DNA of 56,531 bases from an uncultured bacterium (lineage in GTDB: Bacteria > Verrucomicrobiota > Kiritimatiellia > RFP12 > UBA1067). Under the pieces are notes generated by a model. The model was given only the letters and a program-made list of their open reading frames with translations. It did not search any database and had not been told where the DNA came from. Positions 1-7,696 of this stretch are shown here, piece by piece. Position numbers and translations under genes: made by a program. How positions within the stretch are numbered: the first letter of the stretch is position 1; every line of letters begins with the position of its first letter. The stretch covers positions 1-56,531 of the forward strand of contig CADCGZ010000020.1 in the NCBI GenBank assembly GCA_902801025.1, given 5' to 3'.

Positions 1-1
1 C

Positions 2-1105
2 TTCGAAGGCCAGTTCGAGGTTCCGCTCGGCATGGCCTACAATTCCTACGTAGTCAAGGGCGAGAAGGTCGCCGTGATGGACACGGTCGATGCGCGCTTC
101 GGCGACGAGTGGCTCAAGAACGTCGCGGCCGCGACCGACAAGGTCGACTATCTCGTCGTCCACCACATGGAGCCAGACCACTCCGCCAACATCGCGAAGT
201 TTGCGGCAGCATACCCGGGGGCGAAGATCGTCTCGTCCATGCCCGCGTTCGCGATGATGAAGAACTACTTCGGCACCGATTTCGCTGACCGTCGCGTCGT
301 CGTCAAAGAGGGCGACACGCTCGACCTCGGCGGGCATGCGCTCGCGTTCGTCGGCGCCCCGATGGTGCACTGGCCCGAGGTGGTCGTCAGCTACGATTCT
401 GCGACGAAGACGCTCTTCTCAGCCGACGGGTTCGGCAAGTTCGGCGCAAATGACAAGGTCGATCCCGAGGGATGGGACTGCGAGGCGCGTCGCTACTACT
501 TCGGCATCGTCGGCAAGTTCGGCATGCAGGTGCAGGCGCTTCTCAAGAAAGCGGCGACGCTCGACATTGCGCGCATCTGCCCGCTTCACGGCCCCGTGCT
601 CCAGACGCCCGAGGAAATCGCCCATGTCGTCAAGCAGTATCAGACCTGGAGTTCCTACAGCGTCGAGACCGAGGGCGTATGCGTCGCCTACACTTCTGTC
701 TACGGCCACACCAAGGCCGTCGTCGAGAAGTTCTGCGAGATACTGAAGGCGAAGGGCTGCCCGAAGGTCGCCTGCGCCGATCTCGCGCGCGACGACATGT
801 ACGAGACGATTGAGGACGGCTTCCGCTACGGACGGCTCGTCCTTGCGACGACGACTTACAACACCGGCGTCTTCCCGAAGATGGAGGAGTACATCCGCCA
901 TCTCCTTCGTCGCAACTACCAGAACCGCAAGGTCGGTTTCATAGAGAACGGCTCGTGGGGCCCGATGGCCGCGAAGGGCATGAAGGACCTTCTCGCCGCC
1001 GCGAAGGGGCTCTCGTTCTGCGAGGCGACCGTCACGGTAAAGGGCGCGATGACGGACGACACCGTCGCGCAGCTCGAGAAACTTGCGGACGAAATACTGA
1101 AGTAG
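2..1105 (+). CDS. Flavodiiron protein (FprA family), 5' end cut by window
   Basis: Class A flavodiiron protein, which reduces O2 to water (or NO to N2O) in the cytoplasm of anaerobes using electrons from rubredoxin or a similar donor. The open frame reaches the left edge (FEGQFEVPLGMAYNSY), so the first residues lie outside; the Met at 32 is internal. The beta-lactamase-like domain shows the di-iron ligands: HHMEPDH, the Asp of FSADGFG and the His of CPLHGP. The C-terminal flavodoxin domain begins near VAYTSVYGHT, the FMN phosphate loop. Length fits the roughly 400-residue family. The aminotransferase gene follows after 20 bp. Family is certain; whether O2 or NO is the main substrate cannot be told. 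Confidence 0.93.
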   Translation, partial: FEGQFEVPLGMAYNSYVVKGEKVAVMDTVDARFGDEWLKNVAAATDKVDYLVVHHMEPDHSANIAKFAAAYPGAKIVSSMPAFAMMKNYFGTDFADRRVVVKEGDTLDLGGHALAFVGAPMVHWPEVVVSYDSATKTLFSADGFGKFGANDKVDPEGWDCEARRYYFGIVGKFGMQVQALLKKAATLDIARICPLHGPVLQTPEEIAHVVKQYQTWSSYSVETEGVCVAYTSVYGHTKAVVEKFCEILKAKGCPKVACADLARDDMYETIEDGFRYGRLVLATTTYNTGVFPKMEEYIRHLLRRNYQNRKVGFIENGSWGPMAAKGMKDLLAAAKGLSFCEATVTVKGAMTDDTVAQLEKLADEILK

Positions 1106-1125
1106 GATTAGCCGCAGCAAGCCAG

Positions 1126-2352
1126 ATGAGAAACAGGGTCGCAGAGCACGTCGCAGCGCTGCCGAAGAGCGGAATAAGGAAGTTCTTCGACATCGTCGCC
1201 CAGTCGAAGGACATTGTGTCCCTCGGCGTTGGCGAGCCTGACTTCGACACGCCCTGGCATATTTCACGCGCTGCGGTCACCTGTCTCGAAAACGGCGGCA
1301 CTCACTACACCTCGAACCTCGGCACGCCCGAGCTGAGGCAGGCGATATGCCGCTATCTCGAGCGCCGCTTCTGCGCGAAGTTCGACTGGAAGTGCGAGGT
1401 GCTCGCGACGGTTGGCGTCTCCGAGGCGATAGACCTCGCGATACGCGCCATCTGCTCGCCCGGCGACGAAGTGCTCTACCACGAGCCGTGCTTCGTCTCG
1501 TATGCGCCGACGATCCGCCTTGCGCACGCGGTTCCCGTCTGCGTCGAGACGCGCGTGGAGGACGAGTTCCGCCTTACCGTGGACGCGCTCGAGAAGAAGG
1601 TTACGCCCAAGACGAAGGCCGTGCTCCTGAACTTCCCCTGCAACCCGACTGGCGCGACGCTTTCGCGCGACGACATGGCGGCGATCCTCGGTTTCTGCGA
1701 GAAGCACGATCTTCTTCTTCTTGCGGACGAAGTCTACTCGGAGCTTAACTACGAGATTTCGGGGGAAGAGAATTTTAACGCAGAGACGCAGAGACGCAGA
1801 GATGCGGAGAGTAGGGAAGCCAATGCGCTTCCGTCGTTTGCATCGTTCTCGAAATACCGCGACCGCGTGATTTTGCTGAACGGCTTTTCAAAGTCGTGGG
1901 CGATGACCGGCTACCGCCTCGGTTATGCGTGCGGGCCTACCGACGTCATCGACGCGATGATGAAGATTCACCAGTACGGCATAATGTCCGCGCCGACGCT
2001 CGCGCAGGCGGCGGGAGTAGAGGCGATGGACTTCGGCGACAAGGACGTTGATCGCATGCGCCGCGAATACAAGAAGCGCCGCGACTGGCTCGTTCCCGTG
2101 TTGAACGAAATGGGCCTCAAGACCCTTATGCCGAAGGGCGCGTTCTATCTTTTCGTCGACGTGCGCTCCACTGGGCTTTCCGACGAGGAGTTTGCGCTGA
2201 AGCTCCTCAAGGAGTTTGGCGTCGCCTGCGTTCCGGGCACCGCGTTTGGCGCGTGCGGCGCTGGGTTTGTTCGCATGTCCTATGCGACGTCTCTCGACAA
2301 GATCAAGCTTGCGGCGTCGCGCATCGCGAAGATGCTGAAGTCGATTTCGTAG
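1126..2352 (+). CDS. PLP-dependent class I/II aminotransferase
   Basis: Fold-type I aminotransferase of the aspartate/aromatic family, cytoplasmic, 408 residues. The start ATG at 1126 fits the family N-terminus (KFFDIVAQSKDIVSLGVGEPDF); the open frame extends further upstream only over the preceding gene. Visible motifs are GVGEPDFDTP, NFPCNPTGA, LADEVY and GFSKSWAMTGYRLGY, whose Lys256 should bind PLP. Residues about 213-244, between LADEVYSEL and DRVILLNGFSKS, form an in-frame insertion (NAETQRRRDAE...) made by an 8-bp tandem repeat and not expected in the family. The substrate amino acid is not determinable. The SDR gene starts 8 bp downstream, so the two are probably cotranscribed. Confidence 0.92.
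   Translation: MRNRVAEHVAALPKSGIRKFFDIVAQSKDIVSLGVGEPDFDTPWHISRAAVTCLENGGTHYTSNLGTPELRQAICRYLERRFCAKFDWKCEVLATVGVSEAIDLAIRAICSPGDEVLYHEPCFVSYAPTIRLAHAVPVCVETRVEDEFRLTVDALEKKVTPKTKAVLLNFPCNPTGATLSRDDMAAILGFCEKHDLLLLADEVYSELNYEISGEENFNAETQRRRDAESREANALPSFASFSKYRDRVILLNGFSKSWAMTGYRLGYACGPTDVIDAMMKIHQYGIMSAPTLAQAAGVEAMDFGDKDVDRMRREYKKRRDWLVPVLNEMGLKTLMPKGAFYLFVDVRSTGLSDEEFALKLLKEFGVACVPGTAFGACGAGFVRMSYATSLDKIKLAASRIAKMLKSIS
1778..1809 (+). repeat. 8-bp tandem repeat inside aminotransferase gene
   Basis: Four consecutive units: three copies of ACGCAGAG and one ATGCGGAG. Read in frame they give NAETQRRRDAE. They start an insertion of about 30 codons in a surface loop before the PLP lysine. Related units occur on the minus strand in the dus gene at 4498-4524. 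Confidence 0.85.
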
Positions 2353-2360
2353 GTGACGGC

Positions 2361-3002
2361 ATGCGCGGCGAACGGACAGTGCTTGTGACAGGCGGTACGA
2401 CGCGCATCGGCAAGGCGATTGCAGACGCCCTGCGCGCGGCGGGCTGGCGAGTCATCACGAGTTCCCATCGCGCAGACTCAGACGCAGACATCGTAGCCGA
2501 CCTTGCGGAGCCGCTTGGCGCGGCAAAGCTTTATTCCGCGTGTCTGAGTCTTCTTGACGGGAATCCTCCTGACGCGATTGTCAACAACGCGGCGCTTTTC
2601 GTCGGCGACGATGCAACGCTTGAGGCGGTGAATCTTGATTCTCCGCGCAAGCTCACGACCTTGATGGCTGGTCGGGAGACCGGGCGGGGCGCCGTCGTGA
2701 ACATTCTCGACTGCCGTGTGCTTGGCGGGGGCGAGCCGCGCGGCGCATACGAGAGGTCCAAGCGCGGGCTTCTCGAGAACACCACAAAATCCGCGGCGCT
2801 TTTCGCAGACACGCTCCGCGTCAATGCCGTCGCGCCCGGCCCCGTGCTTGCGCCGGAGGGCGTAAGCGAGAAGGCGGGCGAGATGCCGCTCGGAAGGCCG
2901 CGCCCCGAGGATGTCGCGAAAGCGGTCGTCTTTCTTCTCGAGGCGAACGCCACAACCGGCTGCGTCATCCCGGTCGACGGCGGGCAGTCGGTTCTAAGTT
3001 AG
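2361..3002 (+). CDS. Short-chain dehydrogenase/reductase, FolM/pteridine-reductase-like
   Basis: NAD(P)-dependent SDR of 213 residues, cytoplasmic. The N-terminal TGGTTRIGKA dinucleotide loop has the TGxxxRIG form typical of pteridine reductase and FolM-type proteins rather than the usual TGxxxGIG. NNAA follows at the end of strand 4, the catalytic YxxxK is YERSK, and the end GCVIPVDGGQSVLS is typical of classical SDRs. ATG 2361 is chosen because the TGG loop then sits about 10 residues in; longer upstream reading overlaps the aminotransferase. It is probably cotranscribed with the aminotransferase. Substrate is unknown; a pterin or a ketoacyl compound are both possible. Confidence 0.85.
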   Translation: MRGERTVLVTGGTTRIGKAIADALRAAGWRVITSSHRADSDADIVADLAEPLGAAKLYSACLSLLDGNPPDAIVNNAALFVGDDATLEAVNLDSPRKLTTLMAGRETGRGAVVNILDCRVLGGGEPRGAYERSKRGLLENTTKSAALFADTLRVNAVAPGPVLAPEGVSEKAGEMPLGRPRPEDVAKAVVFLLEANATTGCVIPVDGGQSVLS

Positions 3003-3038
3003 CTTTCTCGCGCCTCGTCCCCTTGCAAAACATAGCTC

Positions 3039-3055
3039 TCGCGGGGTCTGTCCCC
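3039..3055. repeat. Left copy of 17-bp inverted repeat flanking hydrolase gene
   Basis: TCGCGGGGTCTGTCCCC here matches the reverse complement of 4224-4240 at 16 of 17 positions. The two copies face each other about 1.2 kb apart on either side of the hydrolase gene and its promoter. Confidence 0.75.
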
Positions 3056-3081
3056 ACAGGCACGTCCTGGGGGTTGTGATA

Positions 3082-3090
3082 TGATATAAT
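3082..3090 (+). promoter_or_regulatory. Extended -10 promoter TGATATAAT, leaderless start predicted
   Basis: TATAAT at 3085-3090 preceded by TGA. Initiation about 7 nt downstream falls at 3097, one base before the ATG of the hydrolase gene, so the mRNA would be essentially leaderless. No Shine-Dalgarno sequence precedes this ATG. Confidence 0.7.
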
Positions 3091-3097
3091 ACCATTC

Positions 3098-4213
3098 ATG
3101 AGAAATCTGTGCGAGAGATTGTTGAAGACGACGTGTCGCCTTGCTTGTGTCGCCTGCTTCGCGCTGCCGGCTGCCGCTGAGCCACAGCTGACGCTCAAGC
3201 CGGTGAAGATGCCGCAAGGAGGGAATTCGCTCGTGTGCAAAGATATCGCCTACGGTCCGCGGCAGCTGGGCAAGGGCGCGGCGCATCCCGACGTTGCACA
3301 GACATACGACCTCTATCTGCCAGCGGAGATCGGCAAGATCCACGAAGACGCGCCGTTCCTCCTCTATGTCCACGGCGGAGCGTGGATCGGCGGAAACAAG
3401 AACTGGCCCATGCCGCTTTTTGTGGCGATGGCTAAAAACGGATTCGTCATTGCGTCGATGAACTACGCCTTGTGCAACAACGACCGTGGCGGGGACCACG
3501 CCTTTGCAGACATGCTGAGGGACATCGACGCGATGGTGTCGCACATTCCGCAGGTCGCGGCGGCGGCGGGGATCAAGATTTCGAAATTCGCAATCGGCGG
3601 CAGCTCGGCGGGTGGGCACCTTGCACTTCTCTATGCCTACGATGGCGCGAATCCGTCAGTGCTCGACCTTGGCCTCAAGCACGCAGTGCCAATCGCCTGT
3701 GTGTTCAGCGACTGTGGCCCAAGCGACATCGCCAGTCCCGAGTTTGGAGTGGCTGGGATGAACGCGAACAAAGGCGACTTCCCGACCTGGGCGGCGAATT
3801 TCGGCGTCCTCTCTGGGCTTGGGCGCAAATATGGCGACTTTTCGAAACTCGTCAAGGAGATCGCGCGCTACTCGCCCGTCAACCTCGTTTCGGCGAACTG
3901 CCCGCCGACGATCTGCGTCTATGGGAATACAGGGGTTGTTCCGACATCGAAAAAGTTTACTTATGCCGCAGGAAAGAAGCGCCCATATTCGGATCTCTGG
4001 AAGATGATGGATTCCGAGGTGACCCCGCCCAAGTCGGTTGGTACAGATGGAATTGTCGCGGTTCAGAACTACGATGCGCTCACGAACCGTCTTGCCGCAG
4101 CGAATGTTCCGTATGCCGCTAGGATTGAGCAGGCGCCGCACTGCCAGATACTATATCGCAAGTTGGCGACTGTTCCGTGGCTTTTCGATAACATCAGGAA
4201 ATATCTTAAGTAA
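3098..4213 (+). CDS. Secreted alpha/beta hydrolase (esterase/lipase-like)
   Basis: 371-residue exported hydrolase. Residues 1-28 are a signal peptide ending AAAE. HGGAW (92-96) forms the oxyanion hole and GGSSAGGH (167-174) is the nucleophile elbow with Ser170, as in HSL/BD-FAE-type esterases. The C-terminal APHCQIL may carry the catalytic His. It has its own promoter and no SD, and is flanked by an inverted repeat pair, so it looks like a single-gene unit. Substrate is unknown; carbohydrate acetyl or feruloyl esters are plausible for the BD-FAE-like group, but that is inference. Confidence 0.85.
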   Translation: MRNLCERLLKTTCRLACVACFALPAAAEPQLTLKPVKMPQGGNSLVCKDIAYGPRQLGKGAAHPDVAQTYDLYLPAEIGKIHEDAPFLLYVHGGAWIGGNKNWPMPLFVAMAKNGFVIASMNYALCNNDRGGDHAFADMLRDIDAMVSHIPQVAAAAGIKISKFAIGGSSAGGHLALLYAYDGANPSVLDLGLKHAVPIACVFSDCGPSDIASPEFGVAGMNANKGDFPTWAANFGVLSGLGRKYGDFSKLVKEIARYSPVNLVSANCPPTICVYGNTGVVPTSKKFTYAAGKKRPYSDLWKMMDSEVTPPKSVGTDGIVAVQNYDALTNRLAAANVPYAARIEQAPHCQILYRKLATVPWLFDNIRKYLK

Positions 4214-4223
4214 CGGAATGGCT

Positions 4224-4240
4224 GGGGACAGGCCCCGCGA
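4224..4240. repeat. Right copy of 17-bp inverted repeat flanking hydrolase gene
   Basis: GGGGACAGGCCCCGCGA, the near-perfect reverse complement of 3039-3055. It lies just after the hydrolase stop codon and before the convergent dus gene; it also contains a short GGGG/CCCC dyad. Confidence 0.75.
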
Positions 4241-4270
4241 AACCCTTTAAAATGGGCCTTTTGGGCTGTT

Positions 4271-5212
4271 TCAGTAGGCGAGGCGAAGCTCGTCAAGCGT
4301 GCGGGCGATTTTGATGACTGGCCAAAGACGCTTCCAGCGCGGGAGGTCTTTCCAGTAGGCGATAAATTCTTTCATGCGTCCAAGGACTTGCGAGGGACCG
4401 CACAGTTCCGCCGTCGAGGCGTCAATGTATTTTGAGAGCAGGTCGCCTATGTCGTCGCGCATCCCGAGCTGGCGAATAAACGCCCGCCCGATCATTACAC
4501 TCTGTGTCTTTGTGTCTCTGTGTGATATTTCTGATTCGCAATCTTGCTCACACGGAGCCATGTGGGATTGAAGCGGCAAGTCGCCATTCGCCACGATTGG
4601 CATCTTTGCGACGGCAGCGACTTTCTTGAACGACTCCCAGTCGCACTCGCCGCCGTACATCTGCCGCGCGTTCCGCGCATGGACGGTGAGGAAGCGCAGC
4701 GGGAAAGAATTGAGCATCGGCATAAGCGCGAGTAGCTCGTCGTTCTTGTCGAAGCCAAGGCGCGTCTTCACTGAGAGTTTCCCATCTCCCATCGTCTCGC
4801 ACCCGACGGCTATCATCTTCTCGAGCACGGCGGGAGTTCTCAAAAGTCCGCTGCCGCGCCCCTTGTTTCTTACCATCGGATAGGGACAGCCGCAGTTGAG
4901 GTCTGCGGTATCGTAGCCGGCTTCTTTTATTCTTAAGAGGCACGCGCGCAGAGATTCAGGGTCTTTGCCGATGAACTGTGGGGTGACTTTGATTGTGTCG
5001 CGCGGAGCCGGCGAGCCGCAGGGCGAGTTGAAGGTTTGAGTTGGAGTTGGAGAATGGAATCGTGCCAATTCGCGATCCTTCAGCGGATCGAAGCCGGGGT
5101 TTGCGGAGATGAAGGGCGTTATGGCTTCGGAGAATTCGGCCTCGCGAATCTGCTCCGCAAATGTCTCGCGGAAGCACCGTATCGTCACGCCTCGAAGCGG
5201 AGCCAGGATCAT
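4271..5212 (-). CDS. tRNA-dihydrouridine synthase
   Basis: FMN-dependent Dus enzyme (313 residues) that reduces uridines in tRNA D-loops. Signatures: MILAPLRGVT at the N-terminus, the catalytic Cys in NCGCPYPM, VKTRLG, HARNARQMYGG and VANGDL. The start codon overlaps the recD2 stop (ATGA), so it is translationally coupled to recD2. Two stretches look inserted: HSPTPTQTFNSPCGSPAPRD in the first third and CEQDCESEISHRDTKTQS after VANGDLPLQ. Both are encoded by short tandem repeats. Which Dus subgroup it belongs to cannot be decided here. Confidence 0.9.
   Translation of the reverse strand: MILAPLRGVTIRCFRETFAEQIREAEFSEAITPFISANPGFDPLKDRELARFHSPTPTQTFNSPCGSPAPRDTIKVTPQFIGKDPESLRACLLRIKEAGYDTADLNCGCPYPMVRNKGRGSGLLRTPAVLEKMIAVGCETMGDGKLSVKTRLGFDKNDELLALMPMLNSFPLRFLTVHARNARQMYGGECDWESFKKVAAVAKMPIVANGDLPLQSHMAPCEQDCESEISHRDTKTQSVMIGRAFIRQLGMRDDIGDLLSKYIDASTAELCGPSQVLGRMKEFIAYWKDLPRWKRLWPVIKIARTLDELRLAY
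4498..4524 (-). repeat. 8-bp tandem repeat inside dus gene
   Basis: On the minus strand this reads as CACAGAGA, CACAAAGA, CACAGAGT, three near-identical 8-mers that encode the HRDTKTQS insertion. The unit resembles the ACGCAGAG unit in the aminotransferase gene. Confidence 0.75.
5025..5052 (-). repeat. 6-bp tandem repeat inside dus gene
   Basis: TTGGAG/TTGAAG-type hexamers on the plus strand (CCAACT on the coding strand) encode the Pro/Thr-rich insertion SPTPTQTFNSP, which lies outside the conserved Dus core. Confidence 0.6.
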
Positions 5213-7428
5213 GCGAGGCGCTCCGCGAGCGTGGTGCGGCGTTCGCGCACGACGTTCGTGTCGATTGCGCGGTTTACCGCGTAGGGAACGCCGATGAGAA
5301 GGACGAGCTTCTTGCCGCGCGTGATGGCGGTGTAGAGGAGATTCCTCTGGAGCATCACGTAGTGCTGTGTGTGGATTAGGACGATTACGGCCGGGTATTC
5401 CGAGCCCTGCGACTTGTGGATCGTAGTCGCGTAGGCGAGCACGAGTTCATCTAGATCTCCAGCGTCGTACTTTACGGGCCGCCCATCGAACGTGACGACA
5501 AGCGAGCGATCCGTCGGTTCTACCGCTTTTATGAACCCGACGTCGCCGTTGTAGACATCCTTGTCGTAGTTGTTCCTGAGCTGCATTACGCGGTCGCCTA
5601 CGCGGAATGTCGTTCCGCCGCGGATTAAGGCCGCGCCTGAGGGGTTGAGCGCTTTCTGCAGCTCGAAGTTGAGACTTTCTGTGCCGAGAAGGTTGCGGCG
5701 CATAGGCGTAAGTACCTGGACGTCCTCAAGCGGATCGAGCCCGAACTTGCGAGGGATGCGCTGGGTCATGAACTCGATTGCGCGCTTAAGGCACTGCTCC
5801 GGGTCTTCGCACCGGACGAAATAGAAGTCGGTGTCGCCGCTTCTTATCTCCAGCGGCTCGCCGGCGTTAACGTGGTGGGCGTTCGTGACGATGAGCCCGC
5901 CGGCGTCTTGCCGGAAGATCTGGTCGAGGCGAGTAAAGGCGATGTTGCCGGACTTTATGAGATCGCCGAGGACATTCCCCGCGCCGACGCTCGGCAGCTG
6001 ATCCGTGTCGCCGACGAGCACTACCGCCGCCGTGGAGGGAATAGCCGAGAGCAAGTCGTTTGCAAGCTTGATGTCTATCATCGACGTCTCGTCAAAGATG
6101 AAGACGTCGCCTTCGAGCGGGCTTTCCTTGTTGAACGTGAACTTGTTCGTCACTGGGTTCCACTTGAGAAGCCGGTGGATCGTCTGCGCCGCTGCGCCGA
6201 CCGACTCGGACATGCGCTTCGCTGCGCGGCCTGTCGGCGCTGCGAGGACTACTTTAAGTTTCTTCGCGCCGTAGATGTCGACGAGCGCTCGGATTATCGT
6301 CGTCTTGCCAACGCCAGGTCCGCCGGTGATGATGGAGAACTTGTTGCAGAGGCATTTCTCGAGAGCGTTCGTCTGCTGCGCTGCGAGCGAGAAGCCCGCC
6401 TTTTGCTCCCACCACGTGACGGCCTTGTCAGCGTCTACTGGCGTGAAGCCGGGGAGGGAGTCCCTTATTCGCCTGACATGCGAGGCTGTCTCGCGCTCGG
6501 CCCACCAAAGCGAACGCAGGTAGATGCGGCGGGGAGAGGTGGCGTCGTGTCGCTCGGCCCATGTGGCGTCTGCGTCTTTCGCGGCGCTGTCGCTCTCCGC
6601 GAGGACGCGGCCTTCGGCAATTTCCTTCTCGAGTGCTTCGCCAAGAATCTCGGTCGGTATCTCGGTGAGTTCGTTCGCGTGAAGAAGGAGGTCGTTCTCG
6701 AAAGTCCAGCAGTGCCCCGAGTCCTCCGCCTCGGTTTCGAGCGTGTAGGAAATCGACGCTTGCGCGCGAAGGGGCGAATCCTTCGGGATGCCGACGGAGA
6801 GCGCGATGCGGTCGGCAGTCGCAAAGCCGATACCCCAGATGTCGCGGCAGAGTTTGTAGGGGTCGGCCTTTACGATCGCTATCGCGTCAGGGCCATATTT
6901 GCGGACGATCTTCGTCATCTTCGCTATCGAGATGCCGTAGGTCTGGCCGAAGATCATGTTCTCCCTTAGCGTCTCGTTCGCGTGCCAGCTTGCGCGTATT
7001 TGCTCGATCTTTGCCTTGCCGAGCTTTGGCACTTCTACGAGTCGTGCCGACTGGTGGGAAAGGACATTCAACGTGTCTTCACCGAAGGTTTCGACGATGC
7101 GCTTTGCGAGGACCTTGCCGACGCCCTTTATGAGCCCCGAGGCGAGATAGCGCTCTATGCCGACGAGGGACCGCGGCGCGACGCAGGTGATCGTCTCGGC
7201 CTTGAACTGGCGTCCGTGGACCTTGTCGGTCACCCACGAGCCGGTCGCGGAAATTTCCTCGCCTTCCCACACCGCCTGCGCCTTGCCGACGACGGTTATC
7301 TCGTTGAGCTGCCTGAGCGCGAAGCCGGAAGGGAGTTCGACATGGAGGACGGTGTAGCCGTTCTCGTCGTTGTGGAACACGACCGACTTGATCGTTCCCT
7401 CTACCGTTTCGCTTGCTTCATCTGCCAT
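5209..7428 (-). CDS. recD2: RecD2-type ATP-dependent DNA helicase
   Basis: 739-residue SF1B 5'-3' helicase of the RecD2 (RecBC-independent) class. It has an N-terminal OB-like region (1-80), helix-hairpin-helix-rich region (about 90-215, including LIKGVGKVLAKRIV and IWGIGFATADRIA), Walker A GGPGVGKT (369-376), Walker B-like FDETSMID, and the C-terminal UvrD-like AYATTIHKSQGSEYP. Length fits the family. The ATG at 7428 lies just after an extended -10 element, so the transcript is probably leaderless. dus follows with ATGA overlap. Likely role: genome maintenance and replication-fork repair. Confidence 0.94.
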   Translation of the reverse strand: MADEASETVEGTIKSVVFHNDENGYTVLHVELPSGFALRQLNEITVVGKAQAVWEGEEISATGSWVTDKVHGRQFKAETITCVAPRSLVGIERYLASGLIKGVGKVLAKRIVETFGEDTLNVLSHQSARLVEVPKLGKAKIEQIRASWHANETLRENMIFGQTYGISIAKMTKIVRKYGPDAIAIVKADPYKLCRDIWGIGFATADRIALSVGIPKDSPLRAQASISYTLETEAEDSGHCWTFENDLLLHANELTEIPTEILGEALEKEIAEGRVLAESDSAAKDADATWAERHDATSPRRIYLRSLWWAERETASHVRRIRDSLPGFTPVDADKAVTWWEQKAGFSLAAQQTNALEKCLCNKFSIITGGPGVGKTTIIRALVDIYGAKKLKVVLAAPTGRAAKRMSESVGAAAQTIHRLLKWNPVTNKFTFNKESPLEGDVFIFDETSMIDIKLANDLLSAIPSTAAVVLVGDTDQLPSVGAGNVLGDLIKSGNIAFTRLDQIFRQDAGGLIVTNAHHVNAGEPLEIRSGDTDFYFVRCEDPEQCLKRAIEFMTQRIPRKFGLDPLEDVQVLTPMRRNLLGTESLNFELQKALNPSGAALIRGGTTFRVGDRVMQLRNNYDKDVYNGDVGFIKAVEPTDRSLVVTFDGRPVKYDAGDLDELVLAYATTIHKSQGSEYPAVIVLIHTQHYVMLQRNLLYTAITRGKKLVLLIGVPYAVNRAIDTNVVRERRTTLAERLA

Positions 7429-7436
7429 TTGTGGAT

Positions 7437-7445
7437 ATTATATCA
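7437..7445 (-). promoter_or_regulatory. Extended -10 promoter of recD2, leaderless start predicted
   Basis: On the minus strand the sequence is TGATATAAT; predicted transcription start about 7430, two bases before the recD2 ATG. No Shine-Dalgarno is visible. Confidence 0.7.
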
Positions 7446-7501
7446 AAAATAGCAATGTGAGTCTGCGGAGGCCTGCGCCCGACCTGCTCGCCCGACCCGC
7501 A

Positions 7502-7593
7502 GTTTGCGGGCGCCCCACCAGCATGATTTTGACGCGCGCGCCTTCACGCGCGCCCTTTACGCTGACAGTCAAAATCACGCCGGGCCCGCAAAC
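7502..7593. repeat. 92-bp nested palindrome between recD2 and TonB receptor
   Basis: Two nested perfect arm pairs: GTTTGCGGGC (7502-7511) with GCCCGCAAAC (7584-7593), and TGATTTTGAC (7524-7533) with GTCAAAATCA (7568-7577). The centre (7534-7556) is a further GCGCGC-rich dyad. It lies in the divergent gap between recD2 and the TonB receptor gene. It could be a bidirectional structure, a regulatory hairpin in the receptor leader, or a small non-autonomous repeat element. Confidence 0.8.
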
Positions 7594-7696
7594 GTGCTCT
7601 CGTGCGACAGTCGGCTCTCCGGCCTCCGTATCAAGTCCTGCGTCTGTCGCAGAATCACAGGTGAACCTTATTCGGATGGGTGGCGTTTAAAGAGGT

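Noticed and set aside
7450..7696. Possible cobalamin riboswitch before the TonB receptor gene
   Set aside because: TonB receptors often have one, but I do not find the B12-box bases in order on either strand; the region is better explained by the nested palindrome.
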